5,684 nucleotides of DNA, taken from assembly GCA_029287755.1 (NCBI GenBank), contig JARFQM010000142.1, positions 1 through 5,684 on the forward strand. Direction: 5' to 3'. Within the stretch, counting starts at the first letter, position 1; each line of letters starts with the position of its first letter. The stretch is from Desulfofustis sp. (GTDB taxonomy: Bacteria > Desulfobacterota > Desulfobulbia > Desulfobulbales > Desulfocapsaceae). Under the pieces are notes generated by a model. It saw only the letters and a list, made by a program, of their open reading frames with translations, ran no database searches and was not told the DNA's origin. Below are positions 1-5,506 of this stretch, in pieces. A program made the translations under genes and the position numbers.

Positions 1-279
1 GGGGACGGTGGCAGCCCAGGCCTTAAATTTCTCACGATCGGAGGCGGCACCGGTGATATAGCGCTCGTCAACACCGTTGGCCCTCATCGCCCGCCACTTG
101 TAATGATCGCCGTTGAGCCAGATGGAGGTCAGATTGTCGAATTTTTTATTTTCGGCAATTTCCTGTACCGGCAAGTGGCAGTGATAATCGAAAATTGGCA
201 TGGGCGCAGCGAATTGGCGATAGAGGGTCTGCGCACTTTTGGTTTCCAACAGGAAATCCTCGGATAAAAACGGTTTCAT
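1..279 (-). CDS. uxaC: Glucuronate (uronate) isomerase, N-terminal part, cut by window edge
   Basis: UxaC (EC 5.3.1.12) interconverts D-glucuronate and D-fructuronate, and D-galacturonate and D-tagaturonate, the first cytoplasmic step of the hexuronate pathway. I translated the minus strand from ATG at 279. The reading stays open to base 1 and gives residues 1-93 of a family that is usually about 470 residues long. Visible hallmarks are the amidohydrolase-superfamily metal motif HxH in IFDYHCHLP (H33 and H35), the signature [14 protein letters not shown] (57-70) and [15 protein letters not shown] (79-93). These match the E. coli UxaC N-terminus as I recall it almost position by position. The start is supported by GGAGAG a few bases upstream. 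Only 10 bases separate it from the stop of the LarA-family gene, so it is very likely co-transcribed and perhaps translationally coupled as the third gene of this operon. The C-terminal active-site residues lie outside the window. Confidence 0.96.
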   Translation of the reverse strand, partial: MKPFLSEDFLLETKSAQTLYRQFAAPMPIFDYHCHLPVQEIAENKKFDNLTSIWLNGDHYKWRAMRANGVDERYITGAASDREKFKAWAATVP

Positions 280-289
280 GGTCTCTCCA

Positions 290-1546
290 CTAGAGGCTGG
301 GCTTCACCCGGTGCAGAATTTCACCGGCTTTTTCGACGAACAGGATACCCTCCGACTCCCGATTTCTGAAATCTTCCGGGTCGATGAGTTCGGGATCCAT
401 ATAGCCGAGGTTTATCTTGGCGCAGGTTTCCGCGGGAATCTGCGAGGCGATGACCACCTCGATTCGCGGCCGTTCGATGCCGTTCTGCATCGCCCCCGTG
501 CCCCGCACATGGGTGGAGTGAGCCAGCACGCCCCGGGGGATGTCGGTAAACTTGCCGGGCTGCTCGAGAAAGTAGTCGACTATATGGTAGCCGATGCGCT
601 CGATATCTTTTCCCCAGGTGCGTGAGACTTCGGTTATATGGGGGGCGTAAATAATGAGCCTGCCGCCGTCCGCCACTACCTGCTCGAGTTTGTACATTAC
701 TTTTCCGCCGGTCCAGATCTCGTCGTACATGGGTGGGCAGACGCCGAAGACGGTCGGGTAGGCACGCTCTTTTTCAATCACATGGACCTGTTCGGAGAGA
801 TCGGCAGCGGCTGACCAGGCCTCCTGGTAGCCGCCGGCGAAGAGGCCGTACAGCTCGGTCTGAGACTTGACCACCATGGATAAGCAGACGACCTCGGTAT
901 CGATCAGTTCCATGGCCTTGTTTATCACTTCACGCACTGGTGTGTGCTTGATGCCGATGGTGCCTGCACAGGTCACCACGGCACCGAGCCAGTGGAAGGA
1001 ATGGAGAAACTCTCCGCCGGAAATGCCGGGAAACAGATATTTGGCGCCGCCCGAATAGCCCACGACTTCGTGGGGGAATACCGGACCGCAGATCACTATC
1101 AGATCGTACTCGAAGATGACCCGGTTAATGTCGACGGGTACCCGTTCCCTGAGTCTGCCCCCCGACAGCCGCTCGATCTCGTCCGCCTCGATCCAGCCGA
1201 TCCTGGTCATGGTGTCCTCCAGATCCCAGCGATGGTTCAGAAAAGAGGAAGTGGTGAAGCGGTTTCTCTGCATCTCGTCCAGGCCGTAAAGTTCCAGGAT
1301 CTTGTCTGCGGGCATGGGGGTGTGGGTGCCGAGCGCTACCATGAAGTCAAGCCTGGCTGCCGAGGCACCGGCGAGCTCGTGCACGGCCCGCACCATTGCG
1401 GGCAGCGGACAGGTGCGGGTACTGTCCGGGGTGAGCACCAGTATCCGCTTCCGGCGAATCCGTTCCTCGGGCAGTACTGCACCAATTATCTCTCTGATCT
1501 CATCTGTCGAGAGCACAGTCTCGGCAGTTCCGTATCCTGATCTCAT
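290..1546 (-). CDS. LarA-family nickel-pincer-dependent racemase/epimerase homologue (DUF2088)
   Basis: The 418-residue product has the length and architecture of LarA, the lactate racemase that uses a covalently bound nickel-pincer nucleotide. Visible motifs are PDSTRTCP (40-47, with D41 and R44), GTH (73-75, H75) and [17 protein letters not shown] (158-174), which carries H159 and the expected pincer-bearing K169. H185 follows 16 residues later, the same spacing as between the cofactor lysine and second nickel-binding histidine of Lactobacillus LarA. The lactate-enzyme Q-x-x-K pair appears as T279-G-G-K282, so the lysine is kept and the glutamine is changed. This suggests a substrate other than lactate. 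Characterised relatives include malate racemases and a gluconate 2-epimerase. Sitting between a URO-D-fold gene and uxaC, it is probably a sugar-acid epimerase, which is inference. It would need LarB, LarC and LarE for cofactor assembly; none is in the window. The ATG at 1546 has only a weak purine-rich site upstream (AAGGAA 12 bases away, or AGAGACG nearer). Confidence 0.9.
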   Translation of the reverse strand: MRSGYGTAETVLSTDEIREIIGAVLPEERIRRKRILVLTPDSTRTCPLPAMVRAVHELAGASAARLDFMVALGTHTPMPADKILELYGLDEMQRNRFTTSSFLNHRWDLEDTMTRIGWIEADEIERLSGGRLRERVPVDINRVIFEYDLIVICGPVFPHEVVGYSGGAKYLFPGISGGEFLHSFHWLGAVVTCAGTIGIKHTPVREVINKAMELIDTEVVCLSMVVKSQTELYGLFAGGYQEAWSAAADLSEQVHVIEKERAYPTVFGVCPPMYDEIWTGGKVMYKLEQVVADGGRLIIYAPHITEVSRTWGKDIERIGYHIVDYFLEQPGKFTDIPRGVLAHSTHVRGTGAMQNGIERPRIEVVIASQIPAETCAKINLGYMDPELIDPEDFRNRESEGILFVEKAGEILHRVKPSL

Positions 1547-1624
1547 GGTTCGTCTCTGTTCCTTTTCGACTATTGTCTGTTTACCAGCACCTTCGGTGCA
1601 GGCAGCCCCGGTCCTGCATGTTGT
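1547..1624 (-). other. Intercistronic spacer with two overlapping possible hairpins
   Basis: This 78-base spacer separates the URO-D-fold gene from the LarA-family gene. It is longer than the 10-base junction downstream. It contains a short stem GCACC/GGTGC around a 3-base loop (1587-1599) and a second stem TGCAGG/CCTGCA (1597-1618). They share bases 1597-1599 and so cannot both form completely. No U-tract follows either stem on the minus strand, so neither looks like an intrinsic terminator. They may only be chance pairings or mRNA-processing structures. Confidence 0.3.
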
Positions 1625-2797
1625 TCAGTAATCACACCACTGATGGTATTCATCGATCATGGCCATAAAGTTGTCATAGTTGGCGCCGACGGCGATGGTA
1701 TGGGTGGTTCCCAGGATGAACCGGCCGTGTTCCTTGGCTTTGTCCATAGCCGTTCTGACTTCGCGCCGCACCTCGTCCATGCTCCCCTCGAGTATGAGTT
1801 CCACGGGGACTCCTCCCCACAGGACCAGTGTATCACCGACCCGTTTTTTTACATCTCCCAGGTCCATACCGGCCGATTGCTGAATCGACTGATAGCAGTC
1901 GTAGCCGAGTTCGACGAAGAGATCGAGAAATTGATTGACGTTGCCGCAGCAATGCTTGACCACAAACTTGGAGTGGTGTTCCTTGACATTAGCCACTCTG
2001 GTCTTGTTGGCCTCGAAAAAAAGTTCGCGAAACATCTGCGGACTGATAAAACCTCCTGAATTAAATGCAAAATCAGCACCCCAGATGATTGCATCGCTTT
2101 TGGGGTGGATCATTTTCTGGTCCAGCCTGTTCTGTTTTTCAACGAGGTAGCTGGTTGCCTTTTCGATAAAATCCCTGTTGGTGATCAGGGCCATCATACC
2201 CTGCTCCATGCCTCCCTGGAGGACGATGCCGATTTCCCCTCCCGAAGGTCCGACGATGAACTTGCGGCCGGCGAAATACTCGATCACGGTGTTGAGTATT
2301 TCCCACGATCGGGGATCCAGGCCCGAGGGCTCGTCAACAATTACTCCAGACTCCACCTCTTCCACCGTGGCGAGCAGTTCGTGATCCATGGTGTAGAGGG
2401 TTTTCTCGGCCAGCGGGTCTTTGATGCAAACCACGTCGCAGGTGATCTCAGAATACTTGTAGACCCTGCCATCGTGATCTTCCCAGGTCGTGGCGTCGAG
2501 CTTTCTGGGGGGAGGCAGATCGCTGGGAGCAGGCAGTGCCCAGGTTGCCATGGGAAAATTGATGATATCAAAGTCCAGTTTTTCATGAAGCTCAATGTGG
2601 TCTTTGATATAGCTCTCCATAACCTCTTCATGGCGGCCCTCCCAGAAAGCTATTTTTGATTTGGCTTTGGCCCTCAGGTAGGTGGGACGGCCTATGATTT
2701 TCTCTATCGTATCGAAATCTATGGCGAATTCACCGATGGGGACACGATCAGGAAGTTCTCCTGCAAAAACCGCGGCGACTCGTTCATTGGAGTTCAT
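1625..2797 (-). CDS. URO-D/MtaA-type methyltransferase-fold protein, function unassigned
   Basis: The 390-residue product belongs to the uroporphyrinogen decarboxylase (URO-D) superfamily, which includes heme-pathway decarboxylases and zinc-dependent corrinoid methyltransferases such as MtaA. Family features visible are the N-terminal NSNERVAAVFAGELPDRVPI (2-21), a PSGGEIG stretch (184-190), WGADFAFNSGGFISP (239-253), KHCCGN (281-286) and LWGGVPVELI (326-335). H282-x-C284 resembles the first two zinc ligands of MtaA-type enzymes. The usual later cysteine region reads LGTTHTIAVGAN (362-373), with no cysteine but H366. It is not a plausible heme-pathway HemE given its sequence and its sugar-acid neighbours, and no corrinoid protein is encoded here. 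It is the first gene of the minus-strand operon with the LarA homologue and uxaC. ATG at 2797 is preceded by GGAG with a 10-base spacing; an ATG at 2813 is out of frame. Family assignment is firm, but the substrate and reaction are unknown. Confidence 0.88.
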   Translation of the reverse strand: MNSNERVAAVFAGELPDRVPIGEFAIDFDTIEKIIGRPTYLRAKAKSKIAFWEGRHEEVMESYIKDHIELHEKLDFDIINFPMATWALPAPSDLPPPRKLDATTWEDHDGRVYKYSEITCDVVCIKDPLAEKTLYTMDHELLATVEEVESGVIVDEPSGLDPRSWEILNTVIEYFAGRKFIVGPSGGEIGIVLQGGMEQGMMALITNRDFIEKATSYLVEKQNRLDQKMIHPKSDAIIWGADFAFNSGGFISPQMFRELFFEANKTRVANVKEHHSKFVVKHCCGNVNQFLDLFVELGYDCYQSIQQSAGMDLGDVKKRVGDTLVLWGGVPVELILEGSMDEVRREVRTAMDKAKEHGRFILGTTHTIAVGANYDNFMAMIDEYHQWCDY

Positions 2798-2846
2798 AAT
2801 GCCGTTTCTCCATGAAATCTGCGATGAGGTGCATGATCAGGCTTGG

Positions 2847-2863
2847 TTGAACCTACGGCTCAA
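2847..2863. promoter_or_regulatory. Candidate operator, 17-bp imperfect palindrome
   Basis: The sequence TTGAACCTACGGCTCAA pairs six of its seven arm positions around a TAC centre (TTGAnCC/GGnTCAA). It lies 50 bases upstream of the URO-D-fold start codon, within the expected leader. A site here could block transcription of the catabolic operon. The size and symmetry suit a dimeric helix-turn-helix repressor, but no regulator gene is in view and I cannot name the family. Confidence 0.3.
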
Positions 2864-2953
2864 AGGTGAACTGGCGATGAAGCAGAAAAACGGGTCTCAA
2901 CCAGATGAAAAAAGGTGTACCGTGATCGTCTAATTTCTATACTATATGAAATG

Positions 2954-2970
2954 AAATATCTATGATATTT
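2954..2970. promoter_or_regulatory. Candidate operator, perfect 7-bp inverted repeat
   Basis: AAATATC and GATATTT form perfect arms around a 3-base TAT spacer. The repeat lies inside the AT-rich centre of the divergent region, overlapping -10-like hexamers for both directions, which is where a shared repressor or activator site would be expected. Another TTTC/GAAA pair (2934-2951, 10-base spacing) lies immediately beside it. The AT-richness raises the odds of chance symmetry. Confidence 0.35.
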
Positions 2971-3065
2971 TCAGCCTGTAGATCCAGGTGCAGGGCAAAG
3001 AGGTGAAAGAATAAGTATCGGCATCCACTCGGCCAGAACCGAAACAGAGAGACCAGGAGAAAGAG

Positions 3066-3401
3066 ATGGGATTCATCAAGCATGAGAAGGAAGCACGAGA
3101 GTCGATAGGGGAGAGGCGTGAACGTTATCTGGGGCACACCGACAAGCTGATGATGGTGGTCATCGACTTCGATGACGGACCGACCACTGAGCCCGATCCG
3201 CCCCATTCCCACCCACATGAACAGGTGTCCTATGTGGTATCCGGCGAACTCATCGTCTATGTCGGAGATGATCAGGAGCAGCTTGGCCCCGGCGACATGT
3301 TCACCGTCCCGCCCGACGTGCCGCATACCGTACAGCTTCTGTCGGAACACGTCAGGCTGGTCGACTGTTTTACCCCATTGCGGGAGGACTTTCTGAAATA
3401 G
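3066..3401 (+). CDS. kdgF: KdgF-like cupin, unsaturated uronate linearisation
   Basis: The product is a 111-residue single-domain cupin. The first motif PHSHPHEQVSYVVSGE (46-61) supplies H47, H49 and Q53, with glutamine in place of the usual cupin glutamate. The second motif PGDMFTVPPDVPH (75-87) supplies H87. The C-terminal VDCFTPLREDFL (99-110) carries D100, F102 and R106, the spacing of the catalytic D-x-F-x3-R pattern of KdgF. KdgF converts 4,5-unsaturated uronate monomers, released by pectin or alginate lyases and glycoside hydrolases, to linear ketouronates. Glutamine as the metal ligand and the C-terminal pattern favour KdgF over a generic cupin, and the neighbouring uxaC supports uronate metabolism. 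AGGAGA at 3055-3060 lies 5 bases before the ATG. It is the only plus-strand gene, divergent from the catabolic operon and convergent with dctM. A generic Cupin_2 protein of other function remains possible. Confidence 0.85.
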   Translation: MGFIKHEKEARESIGERRERYLGHTDKLMMVVIDFDDGPTTEPDPPHSHPHEQVSYVVSGELIVYVGDDQEQLGPGDMFTVPPDVPHTVQLLSEHVRLVDCFTPLREDFLK

Positions 3402-3599
3402 TTTCCAGGCGGATCATGTCCTGCTTTTCGACACCGGCAATACGAATCGCCTGGTGAGCTTTCCGGTCTTTTCCCTGGCCGGCTTTGTCAGCGGATAACT
3501 CATGGGCAGCACCGCCGGGCTCCATAGAACTGAGCGGGCCTCGCACGAAGAGATTGGGCACGAGTGATCGGAATCAGTCTCTGGTCCGCGTCATTGCCG
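3402..3599. other. Convergent intergenic stretch, no identifiable gene
   Basis: These 198 bases separate the stop of the kdgF-like gene from the stop of dctM. I see no Shine-Dalgarno-preceded gene. An open minus-strand reading of 63 codons (3370-3561) overlaps the kdgF end, has a hydrophilic composition and matches no family I recognise. No classic terminator with a U-tract was found for either convergent gene. The best inverted repeat is TCTGGTC (3580-3586) with GACCAGA (3606-3612), whose 19-base loop includes the dctM stop codon; it is weak. Confidence 0.4.
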
Positions 3600-4880
3600 T
3601 TAGTTGACCAGATTCGGCAGAGTAAGCGAAATTGCCGGCACGAAAGAGACCAGCATCAGGGCAATCAAGATGGCGATATAAAACGGCCAGATCGTTTTGA
3701 CCGCTTCCTCGATTTTGACCTTGCCCACGGCGCAGCCGACAAACAGACAGGCGCCCACCGGAGGCGTGCAGAGCCCGAGGCCCAGGTTCATCAGCAGAAT
3801 CATCCCGAACTGATACGGGTCGATGCCGATGGTCGTGGCGATCGGTAGAAATATCGGGGTGCAGATCAGAATAAGAGCCGCCATGTCCATGATCATACCG
3901 AGCAGCAGCAGCATGAGGTTGATCATCAGCAGGATGATGATTGGATTTTCCGAGATTCCTATGAGCATCTCAGACATCTTTGTCGGCACCTGATAAAAGG
4001 TCAACAGGTAGGCAAAGGCACCGGCACAGGCAATGAGGATCATGACCATGGCCGTGGTTCGAACCGAATTTACCACGGCAACCTTGAATTTCTCCCAGGA
4101 CAGTGCACGGTAGACAATGATGGTTACCAAGAACGCATAAATGGTGCCAAAGGCCCCCGATTCGGTCACCGTGAAGATCCCGCTGAGTACGCCGCCGACT
4201 ATAATTACTGCGGTAAGCAACCCGGGAAGTGCAAAAATAAAATGCTGCAGCAGAATTATAAATCCGGGAAATTTTTCTGAGGAATAGCCGCGTTTGACGG
4301 CCACCAGATAGGCGACCGCGGCGAGACAAATGCACATCAGGACGCCGGGAATGAAGCCCGCCAGAAAGAGCTTGGTGATCGATATCCCTCCGCCGGCCGC
4401 AACCGCGTATATAATCATGTTATGGCTTGGGGGAATGATGATACCGGCAAGCGATGAGGTCACGGTGACGTTGACGGCGTAATCATCGTCATATCCCTTT
4501 TCTTTCATCACTGGAATAAGGATTGATCCCAGGGCGGAAATATCGGCGATGGCCGAACCGGAAATGCCGCCGAACAGCATCGACGAGAAGACATTAACTA
4601 TGCCGAGACCACCCCGGACCGAACCGACGGCAGAGGAGGCGAACCTGACGAGCCTCATTGCGATGCCGCCATGAAACATCAGTTCGCCGGCAAAAATGAA
4701 AAAGGGGATGGCCATCAGCGCATAAATGCTGATGCCGGATATAATTCTTTGAAAAGCGATCATCATCGGCAGGCCTTCATAAAAAAAGGCGGACACGGCA
4801 GCAACGCCAAGGGCAAACGCTACCGGCATGCCGATCACCACACAGATTGCAAACATCGCCAAGAGGATGAGAAGACCCAT
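3600..4880 (-). CDS. dctM: TRAP transporter large permease subunit (DctM family)
   Basis: DctM is the membrane subunit of TRAP transporters that carries the ion-coupled translocation path for organic acids. The 426-residue length is typical. The protein is nearly all hydrophobic helices with family hallmarks in order: MAIPFFIFAGELM (56-68), MLFGGISGSAIAD (101-113), a helical hairpin region IIIPPSHNMIIYA (147-159), TVTESGAFG (237-245), LGMIMDMAALILICTPIFLP (327-346) and GLGLCTPPVGACLFVG (367-382). The repeated PP-containing loops are expected for the two inverted halves of this fold. ATG at 4880 follows AGGAGA by about 10 bases. The dctQ stop lies only 18 bases upstream, so the two are co-transcribed. 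Location next to uxaC and kdgF suggests a uronate or related acid sugar as substrate, which is inference; TRAP specificity is set by the DctP protein, of which only the tail is visible. Confidence 0.97.
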   Translation of the reverse strand: MGLLILLAMFAICVVIGMPVAFALGVAAVSAFFYEGLPMMIAFQRIISGISIYALMAIPFFIFAGELMFHGGIAMRLVRFASSAVGSVRGGLGIVNVFSSMLFGGISGSAIADISALGSILIPVMKEKGYDDDYAVNVTVTSSLAGIIIPPSHNMIIYAVAAGGGISITKLFLAGFIPGVLMCICLAAVAYLVAVKRGYSSEKFPGFIILLQHFIFALPGLLTAVIIVGGVLSGIFTVTESGAFGTIYAFLVTIIVYRALSWEKFKVAVVNSVRTTAMVMILIACAGAFAYLLTFYQVPTKMSEMLIGISENPIIILLMINLMLLLLGMIMDMAALILICTPIFLPIATTIGIDPYQFGMILLMNLGLGLCTPPVGACLFVGCAVGKVKIEEAVKTIWPFYIAILIALMLVSFVPAISLTLPNLVN

Positions 4881-4898
4881 TTAATTACAATCTCCTGT

Positions 4899-5399
4899 TT
4901 ACTCGGATGGTTCCCGGTCGGTGCCTTTAAAGAAATGAATAAGGTGGCCGATTGAAAATAGGAAAATAAAGATACCGCTCAAGACGACGGGTAAAGAACG
5001 TAACCCCTCGGATACATTGAGAAGCGGGATTTCGGTGGCCCATTTGAAGGCGGTCAACTTGTAGCCATACACCGTCATGATCAGTCCGAAGCCGAGCAGC
5101 AGTAGGTGAGTTGCCAGCTCAAACAGTCTCTGAACGGGTTTTGGACTAATTTCTCTAAACACCGCTACCCCGAGGTGTGTTTTTTTGTGAATACCGACCG
5201 AGGCGCCTAGAAAGCCGATATAGACGATCAGCAATAAGGAAACCTGCTCGACCCAGGTTGGCGTGGCGTTGAGGACGTAACGGCCAAACACCAGCCAGCC
5301 GAAGATCACGGTCAGCACCACCAGCATTACCCCGGTAATAACCGTGCAGATATGGCTGATCAGATCAAGTCCCCGGTCATAAAGAGATTTCTCGTTCAA
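4899..5399 (-). CDS. dctQ: TRAP transporter small permease subunit (DctQ family)
   Basis: DctQ is the four-helix partner of DctM in TRAP complexes. Hydrophobic segments lie near residues 16-38, 52-70, 94-113 and 134-156. The family core FGRYVLNATPTWVEQVSLLL (38-57), followed by GFLGASVGIHKKTHLGV (62-78), is clear, with R40, W49 and E51 at the expected sites. I chose TTG at 5399 (166 residues, MNEKSLYDRG...) because AGGA sits 6 bases before it and the length suits the family. An in-frame ATG at 5417 adds six residues but has no visible ribosome site. A GTG at 5483 would give 194 residues but lies inside a strong stem-loop and adds a polar, unfamily-like extension. The end is followed after 18 bases by dctM. 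Confidence 0.93.
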   Translation of the reverse strand: MNEKSLYDRGLDLISHICTVITGVMLVVLTVIFGWLVFGRYVLNATPTWVEQVSLLLIVYIGFLGASVGIHKKTHLGVAVFREISPKPVQRLFELATHLLLLGFGLIMTVYGYKLTAFKWATEIPLLNVSEGLRSLPVVLSGIFIFLFSIGHLIHFFKGTDREPSE

Positions 5400-5405
5400 C
5401 GGTTG

Positions 5406-5409
5406 TCCT
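5406..5409 (-). promoter_or_regulatory. Ribosome binding site deciding the dctQ start
   Basis: AGGA on the minus strand is separated by CAACCG (6 bases) from TTG at 5399. No comparable purine-rich site precedes the alternative ATG at 5417 or the GTG at 5483, so this site favours the TTG start. Confidence 0.5.
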
Positions 5410-5463
5410 GGCCCCATGTAATTGTGGTAGATGTAGTTGGATTCAAAAGAACAGAATGGGAAA

Positions 5464-5494
5464 CGGTCATCAGAGCCGAACACTCTGATGACCG
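5464..5494 (-). promoter_or_regulatory. Strong stem-loop between dctP and dctQ
   Basis: CGGTCATCAGAG (5464-5475 on the plus strand) and CTCTGATGACCG (5483-5494) form a perfect 12-bp stem with a 7-base loop. On the minus-strand transcript it begins 13 bases after the dctP stop codon. It is followed by only UUU and then CCC, so it would be at best a leaky terminator. It is better read as an mRNA-stabilising or processing element that leaves more dctP than dctQM message, as seen in other binding-protein transporter operons. On the plus strand the stem is followed by CTGTTTTTCTGTTT, so it could also stop antisense transcription. Confidence 0.8.
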
Positions 5495-5506
5495 CTGTTT
5501 TTCTGT

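Larger units (their letters stand above)
2798..3065. promoter_or_regulatory. Divergent intergenic control region between URO-D-fold gene and kdgF-like gene
   Basis: These 268 bases separate two genes transcribed away from each other, so promoters for both the catabolic operon (minus) and the cupin gene (plus) should lie here. The centre (about 2931-2971) is conspicuously AT-rich compared with the surrounding coding DNA and contains TATACT at 2938-2943 and TATGAT at 2961-2966 on the plus strand, and TATAGT on the minus strand. All are acceptable -10-like hexamers, but I found no convincing -35 partner at 16-18 bases, so I do not assign a start site. Two palindromes are listed separately. I see no credible small gene in this stretch. 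Confidence 0.55.

Noticed and set aside
944..1540. Long plus-strand open reading (198 codons) opposite the LarA-family gene
   Set aside because: It lies wholly antisense to a gene with clear family motifs, has no ribosome site that I can see, and its translation resembles no protein family.
2105..2659. Plus-strand open reading (184 codons) opposite the URO-D-fold gene
   Set aside because: Antisense shadow of a well-supported gene; composition is irregular and no motif is recognisable.
1625..2797. Assignment as heme-pathway uroporphyrinogen decarboxylase HemE
   Set aside because: The KHCCGN motif, the length of 390 residues and the sugar-acid neighbours fit the divergent URO-D/methyltransferase relatives, not HemE.
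2937..3350. Minus-strand open reading (137 codons) opposite the cupin gene
   Set aside because: The plus-strand cupin has a good ribosome site and complete cupin metal motifs, whereas this reading is an unstructured antisense translation.
3580..3612. Inverted repeat as the dctM terminator
   Set aside because: The stem is only 7 bp with a 19-base loop, it overlaps the dctM stop codon, and no U-tract follows.
5418..5483. N-terminal extension of dctQ from GTG at 5483
   Set aside because: The start sits in the arm of a strong stem-loop, no ribosome site precedes it, and the added residues are unlike DctQ N-termini.
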